Assembly (NCBI GenBank): GCA_964521865.1
Contig: CAZFTJ010000001.1
Coordinates: 398,487-462,486, forward strand
DNA length: 64,000 nucleotides
Source of the DNA: CAYSRJ01 sp964521865
GTDB taxonomy: Bacteria; Spirochaetota; B62-G9; DRHN01
Reading direction: 5' to 3'
A program made the position numbers and the translations under genes. Below are positions 44,477 through 53,422 of the stretch, one piece after another. How positions within the stretch are numbered: position 1 is the stretch's first letter; each line of letters opens with the position of its first letter. Under the pieces are notes generated by a model that did no database searches, was not told the DNA's origin, and worked only from the letters and a program-made list of their open reading frames with translations.

Positions 44477-45157
44477 CTATTTTTTGAGGGCATGAATGTA
44501 TACGGATACATCGTCGAATACCTTCAGATATCGATAATAGGCGTTTCGAAAGAGCGTGTGGGTGCTCTTTACCGGTTTGAAGATTGTATCGGTACGTTCG
44601 GCCGAAGAATTGAGTTGAATCGATTTGAGCGATATTGGCCCGTTTGGGTGTAAAGCTGCTTCATCCTCGATAATACCCCCCGCTTCATTGCCGAGACGTT
44701 CGACTGCCAGGTTGAAAAGGTTGGCGAGGATCCTGCACAGGGAGTCGTATCTGAATATAGATCCTGCTGTTGAAACGGCAGTATAGGACGAGAGGTCGAA
44801 GTTCTTCGTTGCAAGAAAGTAAAAGTAGAATGCGGTTTGTTCGAGCACAGCTTTGACGATGTCGGATGGGGCGGTATCCAGAGTGAGACCGAAGAAGGTG
44901 CCCGGCAACGGATCTGTTGACTGAAAGTCCTTCAGAAAGAGAAGATCGCCGGGTTTAACGCAATTTATTGCTCTGTCCAGGTGAGCTTCCGCAGGAAGCG
45001 GCTGGAACCTGGCACACGCCCAGCGCAGTGTTTGTTCCGCATTGCAGTTGTGCAGAAAAACGGCACCGGTGTTGTCGATAACGGCGTTGACGGGCTTTTT
45101 ACCGTTTTGCGCCGAAACCTCTGTCGAAATAATGAAAAGGTTTATTTCAGCTTTCAT
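44477..45157 (-). CDS. Orphan FGGY-kinase C-terminal-like domain protein
   Basis: 226 residues resembling only the C-terminal domain of FGGY carbohydrate kinases. FLHNCNAEQTLRWACARF corresponds to the G-G-x-L-x-W region, TFFGLTLDTAPSDIVKAVLEQTAFYFYFL to the Glt-x(3)-x-R-A-V-x-E-G-x-A segment, and STAGSIFRYDSLCRILANLFNLAVERL to the GG-x(8)-Q-x-x-AD-v-x-g-x-p-V segment, with the usual glycines degraded. The N-terminal kinase domain with the catalytic Asp is absent, so catalysis is unlikely. The start codon lies inside bioY, overlapping it by 11 bases. A regulator or sugar-binding relic are both conceivable. Confidence 0.5.
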   Translation of the reverse strand: MKAEINLFIISTEVSAQNGKKPVNAVIDNTGAVFLHNCNAEQTLRWACARFQPLPAEAHLDRAINCVKPGDLLFLKDFQSTDPLPGTFFGLTLDTAPSDIVKAVLEQTAFYFYFLATKNFDLSSYTAVSTAGSIFRYDSLCRILANLFNLAVERLGNEAGGIIEDEAALHPNGPISLKSIQLNSSAERTDTIFKPVKSTHTLFRNAYYRYLKVFDDVSVYIHALKK

Positions 45158-45773
45158 GTTCTCGTTTTTGATCGAGTTTCGGCCGGTTTCCCGTCCTTCC
45201 GAGTATCACGAATGAAACAGCCGCTGCAGCTGCCGCTTTGGCAAGATCGAAAGGAATGAATGGAAGCACTGCGAGCTTCATTGTTTTGACGAAGTCGGCG
45301 CCGGTGAACAGCTTGAACTGTATGCTTCCGAATAGATAGATGAGTATAACGCCCAAAGATGCGGCCAGGAAGGTAAAAAGCATACCGGCTCTGCGACCAT
45401 TGACGAGCCGACTTTGAAGCAGCGAGCCGATAAGATAAGGGGCGGTTATGAATCCGACGATGTATCCGCCGGTCGGGCCTATCGGACCTACAACGAACCA
45501 GGGAATGCCGAGCAAACCTAGGCCGGTGTACAGCATCTGGCTCAGTGAGCCCCAGCCTTTGCCGAGAACGATACCGCTGAGCAGTACGGCAAACACCTGA
45601 CCCGTGATCGGGACAGGGGTAAAAGGCAGATAGACACGGAGACGGGCGCATAAGCCGGTCAATCCTGCAAAAAACAGCGATAAGAGTACCTGCGTTGCAA
45701 TTTGAAGTATTTTAACCTGTGCCCGATTCCTTTTTTGAAGAAGCCGGGACCACGTTTCTGAAAATTGTAACAT
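45147..45773 (-). CDS. bioY: BioY, substrate-binding S component of a biotin ECF transporter
   Basis: About 208 residues with six hydrophobic segments. LPFTPVPITGQVFAVLLSGIVLG and the following GSLSQMLYTGLGLLGIPWF, GPTGGYIVGF and FLAASLGVILIYLFG are characteristic BioY motifs. Start set at ATG 45773, which has AGAGGT five to six bases upstream; the frame is open 70 codons further but without BioY sequence. The energising ECF A/T genes (bioM, bioN) are not nearby, so it may use a shared ECF module. It overlaps the next gene by 11 bases. Confidence 0.92.
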   Translation of the reverse strand: MLQFSETWSRLLQKRNRAQVKILQIATQVLLSLFFAGLTGLCARLRVYLPFTPVPITGQVFAVLLSGIVLGKGWGSLSQMLYTGLGLLGIPWFVVGPIGPTGGYIVGFITAPYLIGSLLQSRLVNGRRAGMLFTFLAASLGVILIYLFGSIQFKLFTGADFVKTMKLAVLPFIPFDLAKAAAAAAVSFVILGRTGNRPKLDQKREHES

Positions 45774-45919
45774 GGCTGCACCTCTCATTGTACTGTTTTT
45801 TTTGACATGTACATCAACCCTGCCGGTATCCGTGATGAAAATCTTCAACAGATTTAACGGGCACACTGATCCGGGGTACCGGCGTCCTGAAGAGCAATCA
45901 TATGCGACAGTACGCCGGG

Positions 45920-46315
45920 CTATGCTGTCAGTGCATTTATCTTGAATTCCGGCGCATTCAAAATATTGCGTTTGACGGTGCATTTATCTGCCGAGGCGAT
46001 CACCGCTTTTTTATACTTTTCGGGAAAATCGGACGGCAGATGAATATCGATGGAGATTGTGCTGATGAGATGCACCTCTTTGTTCCACTCGCTTTTCATG
46101 ACCACACGAATGCCGTCGGTCGGAATATCGCGGCCACGGCAGAAGCTCATCACATAGTATCCTGCGCATGTGGCAATTGAGGCAAGAAACAGGTCGAACG
46201 GCGCCGGCGCCGATCCTTCGCCGCCTCCGATTTTCGGCTGATCCGTTTCGATAGTAAATCCTTTATACTCGGCGTTTACCCGTTCGCCTCCCGGAAGAGA
46301 CACCACCATGTCCAT
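45920..46315 (-). CDS. OsmC-family protein (YhfA-like)
   Basis: A 131-residue OsmC/Ohr-fold protein. Redox cysteines appear in FLASIATCAGYYVMSF and SADKCTVKRNIL, the two conserved positions. GGGEGSAPAPFDL matches the YhfA-like subgroup rather than Ohr. ATG 46315 is preferred, with AAAGGTG about eight bases upstream; a GTG three codons earlier is possible. Peroxide or organic hydroperoxide handling is the family role. Confidence 0.85.
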   Translation of the reverse strand: MDMVVSLPGGERVNAEYKGFTIETDQPKIGGGEGSAPAPFDLFLASIATCAGYYVMSFCRGRDIPTDGIRVVMKSEWNKEVHLISTISIDIHLPSDFPEKYKKAVIASADKCTVKRNILNAPEFKINALTA

Positions 46316-46482
46316 ACGCTGCACCTTTTATTCACTGGAGTAAAAATAGTATATAAGCAAAGAAATAGGTAATCAACTGTTATTTTCAGGAAGGCATTTC
46401 GGCATGCACGCTTTGTCTCATTTTATCAGGATGCGGTTTGAGCCCCACAGGGACTGTCCGTTCCCGGGATGTGTTTTCAGAA

Positions 46483-47298
46483 TTACTTCTGCAGAAGTAT
46501 TTTTCGTAACGGGATGTAGGCGCCCTCTGTTCCGGGTGCGTATTTTTCAAGGTACACATTGATCTTGATGCGAAGCTTCCTCGGCAGCTTTGCATTCACC
46601 GCCATTTTAAGGGGCAGATATAAGTTGTCGTCGCTTACGAAAAATTCAATACCGGCGTCTCCGATCTGTTTGTATTTTTTCGTAGGGATTGCTTTGCTGC
46701 GGGAAATTTTCGGCATGATGATATCTTCCGTCCCCTCGTTTTTAAAGGAAACGGTTCTTACTCTCTTCGGTTCCAGGAAATCGAATACCAGCTTGTCTCC
46801 AGTGTCGGCAAACGAAGCTGCGTGTTCCCTGAAGAAGTATACCATGGAAACGAAGTCGAATACATCGTTATCGGCTTTTACCGTTTTAATCGTCGAGTTG
46901 TTGGTCACGTCGCGTATGACGACGCTGCGATGCGCCTGGTCGAGGTCGTATATGAACATTCCCTCCTTGCCTCCCTCCATCATGTCCTTCTCAACGCGGA
47001 GGGGGAGAAGCGTTTTCGTGTCGATATATATTTTCCAGTTGTCGTCGAGCCTGTAGAAAATACTCACAAACGCGCTTGTCCATGACCTGCCGGTTATGAC
47101 AAACACATCCCTGTTTCTCAGGCGGTCTACGGAACTGACCTCGATCGTCTGGTAACCGACCTTGATACCGCCTGCATATATCGAGTATTTGAGTTTTTCA
47201 CCTACGGTAAATTGGGAACATTCGGAAGGCCTGCCGGAAAGACAGAAAATTGCCAGGAAAATGATGCCGACTTTGTTGAGGAAAAAGTATTTGTCCAT
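46483..47298 (-). CDS. Exported DUF3108-domain protein
   Basis: 271 residues with an N-terminal signal peptide (about 1-28, hydrophobic VGIIFLAIFCL). The rest is beta-rich and matches DUF3108: FTVGEKLKYSIYAGGIKVGYQTIEV, then YRLDDNWKIYIDTKTLLPLRVEK and FDFVSMVYFFREH. Predicted periplasmic or outer-membrane-associated; function of the family is unknown. Last chromosomal gene before the tRNA fragment. Confidence 0.82.
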   Translation of the reverse strand: MDKYFFLNKVGIIFLAIFCLSGRPSECSQFTVGEKLKYSIYAGGIKVGYQTIEVSSVDRLRNRDVFVITGRSWTSAFVSIFYRLDDNWKIYIDTKTLLPLRVEKDMMEGGKEGMFIYDLDQAHRSVVIRDVTNNSTIKTVKADNDVFDFVSMVYFFREHAASFADTGDKLVFDFLEPKRVRTVSFKNEGTEDIIMPKISRSKAIPTKKYKQIGDAGIEFFVSDDNLYLPLKMAVNAKLPRKLRIKINVYLEKYAPGTEGAYIPLRKILLQK

Positions 47299-47401
47299 TG
47301 GTTATTGAATCGGCTGAAAGATTGTGAAATACAGCTTGAATTATAGACGGACGGCCGTTTTTATTCAATTAAAATTAGCGGTGATGGTAGGGTTTTTATT
47401 G

Positions 47402-47450
47402 TGCCCGGAGGGAGATTTGAACTCCCATGCCCTATCGGGCAGTAAATCTT
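47402..47450 (-). tRNA. 3' fragment of a class II (Leu-like) tRNA; putative attachment site (not a complete tRNA)
   Basis: Read on the minus strand it gives the 3' anticodon-stem side, a long variable arm TGCCC-GATA-GGGCA, a perfect T arm GGGAG-TTCAAAT-CTCCC, then the acceptor 3' strand TCCGGGC and discriminator A. CCA is not encoded. The sequence that should hold the acceptor 5' strand, D arm and anticodon 5' stem (47451-47520) has none of them. A long variable arm fits Leu or Ser; a CAA at the expected anticodon position hints at Leu. A 3' tRNA fragment at a composition boundary is the usual attachment-site duplicate of an integrative element. Confidence 0.75.
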
Positions 47451-47718
47451 GAATATAATTAAGGATGTTCTTTCGGTTTCCCTTCATTTATCTGCTATCC
47501 TCTATTTTACGAAGGATAAAGGAATTAAGTCAATATCTTTTCTGCGTTTTTCCCTGCTGTTCCCCATGATTATACAAAGTTTTGATTACCTAAATATATA
47601 ATTTTAGTAATGAAATATAAGGTTTACTATTGTTTAATGAATCCTGAAAGTCTTACTCTGAATCAACAGCAGCAACTATTTCGATAAATGATTTACAAGA
47701 TTATCCTTATCGATGTGC
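47451..47718. other. AT-rich gap at the start of the island
   Basis: Nothing recognisable: no open frame, hairpin or integrase remnant was found. Composition is clearly more AT-rich than the chromosome to the left. Confidence 0.5.
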
Positions 47719-48924
47719 TTAGGATTTTTCGGGTTGTCTCTCGTCTTCCATTACAGCTTCTCTTCTGGCACGGTCGGGAAGGAATGCAAGAATGAGGTGC
47801 TTGTTTGCTCTCACCAAACGATCTACACGTTGAATCAAGCCCATCTTCATGACTTCATTTAAATCTCTGGATAATGTCTTCTTTGTCTTGTTGGCATATT
47901 GGAGAGCCAATCTGGGAGTTAACTCAGGTATCTTCGATACCTTAACCCAACCTTTATCTTCCTCTACTTTTGATAGCTCGAGCACAAGTCGTTTTCGTCG
48001 AAGATCTGTTTGTGTTTCTTTTCCCGCAAAACGCTCATGTACCCAATTAAACCATGTCGATTTCCATTGTAATTTGCGGATCTCTTCTAGTTGTTCCCGC
48101 AGCTGATCTACCAAACCCCGAACTGCATAATCAATAAAATCAGACATCTCACCACCAGTCTTACTGGCTTTATCAAGTTGCCGGTAATACTCTGTACGTG
48201 TCAAATTGTAGAAATTGCTTAACAAATGGGCAGCAGGTGTCGGGAAGCTAGCTTGCAGGAGATAACGAAATTCTATCAGACGCGCTGTTCTTCCATTGCC
48301 ATCTCCGAAGGGATGGATCCAAACAAAATAAAGGTGGGCCGCAATAGCTGTAAGAATCGAATAAGGCCCTTCAAGACCGTCTGGAAAATCAAGACTATTC
48401 AGCCATTTACAGTACTTGGCGAGCAAATACTCGCAATCCTCTGCGGGTGCTGCACGGTATCTTCCAACCATTACAGAATGTCGTCGAATTTCACCAGGGA
48501 CAACATCATCTGGAAGTGGAAGTTTATTCAAAACCAGCGTGTTATATTTACGGATCACATTTGGGGAGACAGGACTATATTTACCGCTGATGACTTCATT
48601 TCCGATTAAGTTACATGCATCGACAATATTATCTATTGCTTGACCGAGGTACTTCCTTGATGGAGGGAGTTTGAGTTGCCCCTCCAGATGTTCTCTAACT
48701 TCCTCTTCTGTTAACGTATTGCCCTCAATTGCAGTTGTGGCCAGTACCCCTTTGATTAGGTATATTCTGTGTAGTTCCTTCGCCTCATCCGGTTTGAGAG
48801 GTACTCCCGCAATATGATCTGTCTTTGATACTGCTTCTCCGAGGAGGAGCCATATCCTATAATCTAATCCTCTTAAATCAAGGTTGAAATTTATCCACGG
48901 ATGTGTCCGTATATATGTCCTCAT
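47719..48924 (-). CDS. Fic-domain protein with N-terminal inhibitory motif and C-terminal winged helix
   Basis: Likely AMPylates or otherwise nucleotidylates target proteins. The core HPFGDGNGRTAR (residues 204-215) has all catalytic residues. TTAIEGN (63-69) fits the (S/T)xxxE(G/N) inhibitory motif, so the enzyme is self-restrained (class II). A C-terminal helix-turn-helix-like segment (about 310-385, LALQYANKTKKTLSRDLNEVMKMGLIQRV) is common in free-standing Fic proteins. ATG 48924 has AGAGG six to seven bases upstream; the open frame before it has no conserved sequence. No antitoxin partner is adjacent, consistent with intramolecular inhibition. Confidence 0.9.
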   Translation of the reverse strand: MRTYIRTHPWINFNLDLRGLDYRIWLLLGEAVSKTDHIAGVPLKPDEAKELHRIYLIKGVLATTAIEGNTLTEEEVREHLEGQLKLPPSRKYLGQAIDNIVDACNLIGNEVISGKYSPVSPNVIRKYNTLVLNKLPLPDDVVPGEIRRHSVMVGRYRAAPAEDCEYLLAKYCKWLNSLDFPDGLEGPYSILTAIAAHLYFVWIHPFGDGNGRTARLIEFRYLLQASFPTPAAHLLSNFYNLTRTEYYRQLDKASKTGGEMSDFIDYAVRGLVDQLREQLEEIRKLQWKSTWFNWVHERFAGKETQTDLRRKRLVLELSKVEEDKGWVKVSKIPELTPRLALQYANKTKKTLSRDLNEVMKMGLIQRVDRLVRANKHLILAFLPDRARREAVMEDERQPEKS

Positions 48925-49238
48925 TCCTGTCCTCTTTAATTTTATATATGATAATAAAATGGCAATAATTTGGGAATATTTATGTCCAATTTTATTAAAA
49001 GTATAGACTGTTATGAGAAACAATGCAAGTATATTTTTGGTACTCAAGAAATCTAATTATTATCTCTATAATTTACTTTCAAGTATTATTCATTCACACG
49101 AAAAAAGTAGCCCCGATACTAATTCTGGGGCTTTTTTCATTGTATAATCTGTTTCATGTTGTTTTGCCACGTTTTATAAACTGCCAGTTTACCGGCAATT
49201 TGACTGCTTTAATTTGGTTACAGAGACATGCTAACTGA
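48925..49238. other. Non-coding gap with an orphan terminator
   Basis: Apart from the terminator-like hairpin at 49109-49137 no feature was found. The hairpin has no intact gene upstream on its strand, so a gene has probably been lost here. Confidence 0.5.
49109..49137 (+). terminator. Orphan rho-independent terminator
   Basis: AGCCCC / GGGGCT stem with a 12-base loop followed by TTTTTTC and preceded by AAAAAAG, so it could work in both directions. On the minus strand it would lie upstream of the Fic gene. Confidence 0.65.
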
Positions 49239-49457
49239 GGTAAGATTTCACCGGTGAACTCAACGAAGGGTACCTATGAGGAACAAGACGGCACTTTTGT
49301 ATATACCGTAACCGAAATGTACAACGGAAACACATGGGATACTCTCAGCGGCCCTGAAACCTATATCGTGCCATATGATATCTCGGGAAATACCATGACG
49401 ATATATGTGGATTGGGACTGGGATGGCAATATAGACGCTACTATTATCTTAACCTAG
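49239..49457 (+). pseudogene. 3' remnant of a secreted beta-rich protein gene
   Basis: An open stretch of about 72 codons with no ribosome site. The translation (TKGTYEEQDGTFVYTVTEMY, then VPYDISGNTMTIYVDWDWDG) looks like the last beta-strands of a lipocalin-like or lipoprotein domain that often ends this way in spirochaetes. An in-frame stop lies just before 49239, and no upstream part remains. GTG 49254 could start a 67-residue peptide, but a truncated gene is more likely. Confidence 0.5.
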
Positions 49458-49811
49458 CAGTAAAGTGTCCTTACAGGTCATTGCTTCTCCTTCGTAGGAG
49501 AATAAGGCCTTTCTTCGGAGTCGCCTACACTCATTATGTAGAGCAGGCGATATTTCAGAATCGATAGTCTGAGTACTGACAAACAGGTCGATTAGAGAAA
49601 GTTATTTATGATAATGGCGGTGTTTTTGTTATGAAAAGATGCTGGAAGGAAGTAAATCCGATGATTTAATAAATGGTCCGTTATATGAAATCGATCATTA
49701 TCAGGCAATCTTCCTAACCGATACCTATTATATTCCTTGACAAATGCCGAAAATAGAATCAAACTATGATAAATCTAAACACAAATATCATCCCCTCTAA
49801 TTTTATCACTC
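49458..49811. other. 354-base gap with two small hairpins
   Basis: No gene. TTCTCC/GGAGAA forms a hairpin near 49485-49500. At about 49522-49552, TCGCCT/AGGCGA arms enclose a second pairing CTACA/TGTAG. This could be a small structured RNA or leftover of a lost gene; no T-run follows it. Confidence 0.35.
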
Positions 49812-50369
49812 ATGCATATTAAAGAAGCGAAGCTCAAGAACGCCATATTATTTTTCGCAAAAGGCATGTATCTGACAAAGACCAAGCTTATGAAAGCATT
49901 ATATGAGCTGGATTTTAGACATTTCAAAGAAACTGGTAAATCAGTTACAGGCCTTGATTATTCTGCATGGAATAAAGGTCCCGTACCGGTAGAAGTGTAT
50001 TATAAATTTCGTAAAGATAATAGCTTATCACCTGATTTAGACGAAATTGTTAGGATATTACCCCAAAATAAAGGAATACGAATCCTTCCCAAAGCTCAGC
50101 CCGATATGATATATTTTACAAAAAGAGAAAAACGAATAATGGAAGAGATCCTTTATATTTATAAAAACGCAGATACAGGGATGATGGTAGGAGCATCTCA
50201 TGAGGTTAATAAACCTTGGGATGTAACATATAGGGAAAAGGGAGAGGGTAAAAAAATAGATTATCTACTAGTCATAGACGAGAACTCTCCTATTTCAAGA
50301 GAGGAAGCAATCCAGAAACAGAAAGAATCGGAGGAAACTAAGGTGTTTTTCAATGCAATCTGTTCTTGA
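49812..50369 (+). CDS. SocA/Panacea-domain (DUF4065) protein
   Basis: 185 residues. KLKNAILFFAKGMYLTKTKLMKALYELDFRHF then GLDYSAWNKGPVPVEVY is the Panacea (SocA-like) fold, which acts as the antitoxin in many toxin-antitoxin pairs or as a phage-borne adaptor. Starts at ATG 49812 without a clear ribosome site. There is no candidate toxin next to it on the same strand: upstream is a gene remnant, downstream a convergent RHH gene. It may be orphaned or act alone. Confidence 0.75.
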   Translation: MHIKEAKLKNAILFFAKGMYLTKTKLMKALYELDFRHFKETGKSVTGLDYSAWNKGPVPVEVYYKFRKDNSLSPDLDEIVRILPQNKGIRILPKAQPDMIYFTKREKRIMEEILYIYKNADTGMMVGASHEVNKPWDVTYREKGEGKKIDYLLVIDENSPISREEAIQKQKESEETKVFFNAICS

Positions 50370-50481
50370 ACATCAGAGCTTTAATTAATTGTCTTAAGGC
50401 AATTGGTACTGAGGAAATTTATTTAGAAGTTATAGAATGATGTAATATTTCACTAAAATAGTCTAAAACCTTTGCAAAGGC

Positions 50482-50510
50482 AAAAATAAAAAGCCCCGGT
50501 TTCCCGAGGC
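50482..50510 (-). terminator. Rho-independent terminator of the RHH gene
   Basis: On the minus strand GCCTCGG / CCGGGGC (one mismatch, GAAA loop) runs into TTTTTATTTTTG. It lies 21 bases beyond the stop codon at 50531. Confidence 0.7.
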
Positions 50511-50530
50511 TTACGCTTAATTGATCTGAT

Positions 50531-50920
50531 TTAAGGTGCTTTGTTACCATCTATAATTTGCCAATTTGCAGGCAAATCAACTTTTTTTACTCTTTTTGTT
50601 TCTACAGGCCTTTTCTCCGGGTAATGCTCCCTCATGTATTCCCATACCATGAATAACACCTGCCTGCTTAAAAAACGATCCTCCTTCTCTGCAAGTTTGG
50701 CGAATTGTGCTTTCTTCTCTTCTGATACGGTTAACGTGATCCTTGCCACGGTACGCCCTGAAGGAACTGTGACCATATAACACATATAAGGCCCCCGACG
50801 GCAAGGGACAAAGGTACCTCGGGCAATCTTTCTTTGAAAATACTGTAGGTGTATCATTACCCAAGAAGGATTTCCAGGAAGATCGCTGAGATATCCTAAT
50901 GTGTCAAATTTGTTATTCAT
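50531..50920 (-). CDS. Ribbon-helix-helix-like DNA-binding protein
   Basis: The C-terminal half (VARITLTVSEEKKAQFAKLAEKEDRFLSRQVLF and onward) is a ribbon-helix-helix pattern as found in antitoxin and plasmid regulators. The N-terminal 48 residues (MNNKFDTLGYLSDLPGNP and on) do not match a known domain. I place the start at ATG 50920; a shorter start at ATG 50776 would give just the RHH domain and is a real alternative. The frame is open further upstream with no sequence support. No toxin partner is adjacent. Transcribed against its neighbours. Confidence 0.55.
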   Translation of the reverse strand: MNNKFDTLGYLSDLPGNPSWVMIHLQYFQRKIARGTFVPCRRGPYMCYMVTVPSGRTVARITLTVSEEKKAQFAKLAEKEDRFLSRQVLFMVWEYMREHYPEKRPVETKRVKKVDLPANWQIIDGNKAP

Positions 50921-51158
50921 CAAGAGATGTTTTATAATAAAAGTAATAGAAAGTATAGTCCTATAGTTCCTCTCAAAGAATGGCGAACAGCATGGGGACA
51001 AGAAATACAGAACCATCGCTGTATATTGGAGTTCTGAGATAATATTAATCGAATATAGAGGGGAAATTGTTATCTATTATATGCGGGAATGTTTTGAATT
51101 AAAATGAAAAAGCCATTTATATCATAATGATTATACTTTCTCTCTTGGATGTTACAAT

Positions 51159-51647
51159 ATGGGATTGTATATCTCTCTTGGAACAGCATTAATTCTGTTA
51201 ATTACCTTAATTCTCGCCCTTCTAAAGCTAAAAAGAGAAAAAACGGCCTTGGGGATAAAAACTCTATATGGTTTGCAAAATGAGTATCGCTCTCCGAATA
51301 TAATTAAAGCAAAAGACTTTATTCTTGAGCATTACAAAACAAGATGCAATGAAGATCCCGAGAGATGGAAGACATATTATTTCGATACAATTAAACAAAT
51401 AGCTGATTTAGATATCCATAGACAAACTTTCTCACATTTCTATCAGAAATTAGCACATTATTATGTTAAAAAAATAATAACAAATGATTTGCTTTTTCCA
51501 GCATGGCCCTGGAAGGATTTAGAAATGATAGATCAACTTATACTACCTGTTGAAAAAGAATTTACTGAACCATCACAAACAGCATTAGATAATCTTCAAA
51601 AATTATACAATGATTTTATAAAGTGGAAAAATAAAGATATTAAATAA
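51159..51647 (+). CDS. Small membrane-anchored protein of unknown function
   Basis: 162 residues. One N-terminal membrane segment (about 3-22, LYISLGTALILLITLILALL), then a soluble helical domain containing YRSPNIIKAKDFILEHYKTRC and PAWPWKDLEMIDQLILPVEKEF. This layout resembles DUF4760-type proteins that occur with mobile elements, but the match is weak. The next gene starts 19 bases after it, so the two may be co-transcribed. Confidence 0.6.
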   Translation: MGLYISLGTALILLITLILALLKLKREKTALGIKTLYGLQNEYRSPNIIKAKDFILEHYKTRCNEDPERWKTYYFDTIKQIADLDIHRQTFSHFYQKLAHYYVKKIITNDLLFPAWPWKDLEMIDQLILPVEKEFTEPSQTALDNLQKLYNDFIKWKNKDIK

Positions 51648-51666
51648 CGGACATACTGGGGTTGTA

Positions 51667-51891
51667 ATGAATAAAACTGTAAAAGATGAAGAATATAGAG
51701 AAGATATTAACCTTAAGTGTGAATGTGGATATGATTTCCAAGATGATAAAAGCATCCAATGGTGGGAAAAAATTGGGGAGACAATTTGTTGTCCTAAATG
51801 CGGTTGTGAATATGAGATCGATTACGATGCCTATGGTGAAGGTGAATATGGCTGTTGCGATCATTGGTCTTTGCAAAAAATCACAGGATAA
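51667..51891 (+). CDS. Small zinc-ribbon protein
   Basis: 74 residues with a likely zinc ribbon: CECGYDF and CCPKCGCEY, plus a third Cys pair CCDHW near the end. Otherwise acidic. No known name. It stands between the membrane-anchored protein and the methyltransferase gene, on the same strand as both, and may belong to the restriction-modification locus. Confidence 0.55.
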   Translation: MNKTVKDEEYREDINLKCECGYDFQDDKSIQWWEKIGETICCPKCGCEYEIDYDAYGEGEYGCCDHWSLQKITG

Positions 51892-51957
51892 AAAGCCTAG
51901 ACTTTTACTCTTGAATAGCATAATATTCATACAAAAGAGTATATGGAGGTAACTGCG

Positions 51958-52785
51958 ATGGAAACCAACCACAAAGTAATAATCGATGATGTTAGAGATG
52001 CTATTACAAGATTGGAGAAAGATAGTATCCAACTTGTTGTCACTTCACCCCCATACTGGAATATTAAGGACTATCAATGTGCAAACCAGATTGGATTTGA
52101 TCAGACATACGAAGAGTATGTTACGACATTGCAGCAGGTTTGGAAGGAATGTAAGCGAGTTCTTTCACCAGGATGTAAGCTAATTATCAACGTGGGCGAT
52201 CAGTTTCTTAGAGCCGTTGATAACAGCGGTCAGTATGAGATAATGCCCATTCACTCGGATATTATTAATACCTGCAGGGAATTAGGATTAACATTTCTTG
52301 GAAATATCATCTGGCAGAAGATTACAACAACAAAGACAACCGGTGGGTGTTCATGGATGGGCAGTATTTATTTTCCTCGCGATGGGTATGTAACATATGA
52401 GCATGAATACATTATGCTTTTTAAGAAGCCGGGGAAAGCCCCAAAACCAACTACCGAGATGAGGGAAAAAAGCCGACTCCCGAAGGAATTCCGGTCAAAG
52501 TGGTTCAGGGGTATTTGGAATGACGTCGCACCAGCAAAACAGTTAAATCATGTGGCAATGTTTCCACTTGAAATTCCAGAACGATTAATACGGATGTTCA
52601 CATTTGCCGGGGAAACAGTACTTGATCCATTTGTTGGTAGTGGTACTACATTGCAGGCGGCACAGAAATTAAATCGTAATTCAATAGGAATTGAAATAAA
52701 CCCAGATTTTTTACCAATCATCAAAGAAAAAATCAATGATATAAAAATACTAAGTTATGATCAACAACTTAGCAAGGTGGGTTAA
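51958..52785 (+). CDS. Site-specific DNA methyltransferase (N4-cytosine, beta class)
   Basis: 275 residues. The catalytic motif is TSPPYW (residues 29-34), typical of N4-cytosine enzymes, and comes before the SAM-binding DPFVGSGTT (223-231), i.e. the beta arrangement. GIEINPDF lies behind. ATG 51958 has GGAGGT eight bases ahead; ATG 51943 overlaps that ribosome site and is rejected. The downstream nuclease gene starts one base after its stop, so this is the modification half of a type II system. Confidence 0.9.
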   Translation: METNHKVIIDDVRDAITRLEKDSIQLVVTSPPYWNIKDYQCANQIGFDQTYEEYVTTLQQVWKECKRVLSPGCKLIINVGDQFLRAVDNSGQYEIMPIHSDIINTCRELGLTFLGNIIWQKITTTKTTGGCSWMGSIYFPRDGYVTYEHEYIMLFKKPGKAPKPTTEMREKSRLPKEFRSKWFRGIWNDVAPAKQLNHVAMFPLEIPERLIRMFTFAGETVLDPFVGSGTTLQAAQKLNRNSIGIEINPDFLPIIKEKINDIKILSYDQQLSKVG

Positions 52786-52786
52786 A

Positions 52787-53422
52787 ATGGGCAAAAATAT
52801 TCACTTAAACTCTGCAGTCAACAGATTTCGTCTAAATTCGAAGACTCGAATTGGTAGTGTTATTGATGCTATTAGTATTGTAATGCCATTTAATGAAGAA
52901 GAATGGAAGGAATATTATTTTAAGAATGTAAAATCGGAATCGGACCTCAATTCAGTTGGATCTGAACTCTACAAGAAAATAATCGAAATCATTTTACCTG
53001 AAATCCAATCGATTGAAGAGTCAGATTGCCAGGATTACATTCGTAATCTCGTAATAAGAGAGACACTTCATGGGTATAGGACTCGTATCACTATTCTTAA
53101 TACTTTACTGATAAAGCGGACTGGAAAAGAATTTCATTTTCTACCGGATTTCCCGAATGATTATAAATATCGTACATACAAGATAGACTACTACTTCGTA
53201 GACGAGACAAAGGATCTCCTTATCGGAGTCAAGGCCCAGCCATATTCCATCTTACACGCAGAGGAAGCACATATTAAAAGAGCGCTAGAAGAAATAAAAG
53301 AAGAACATAAAAGATGGGAAGAAAAAAATGCAGGTCGATTTTTCATTATCTATTATACAGGCAAGCCTGATGACTGTAAAATACAAAATGAAGATGTATT
53401 AGAAGAGATATCAGCCCTTTAA
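52787..53422 (+). CDS. MjaI-like type II restriction endonuclease
   Basis: 211 residues. The region DFPNDYKYRTYKIDYYFVDE followed by LLIGVKAQPYSIL fits the MjaI family, with Asp134 and Lys149 as likely PD-(D/E)xK metal-site residues. MjaI cuts CTAG and its partner is an N4-cytosine methyltransferase, which agrees with the gene next to it; the specificity here is inference. ATG 52787 has AAGGTGG six to seven bases ahead. Confidence 0.65.
   Translation: MGKNIHLNSAVNRFRLNSKTRIGSVIDAISIVMPFNEEEWKEYYFKNVKSESDLNSVGSELYKKIIEIILPEIQSIEESDCQDYIRNLVIRETLHGYRTRITILNTLLIKRTGKEFHFLPDFPNDYKYRTYKIDYYFVDETKDLLIGVKAQPYSILHAEEAHIKRALEEIKEEHKRWEEKNAGRFFIIYYTGKPDDCKIQNEDVLEEISAL

Noticed and set aside
47402..47520. 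Complete functional tRNA at the island edge
   Set aside because: The T arm, variable arm and acceptor 3' strand are clear, but no acceptor 5' strand or D arm exists in the following 70 bases.
51686..51952. 88-codon frame overlapping the zinc-ribbon gene
   Set aside because: Different frame over the same DNA; the zinc-ribbon frame has paired cysteines and the alternative has no feature.
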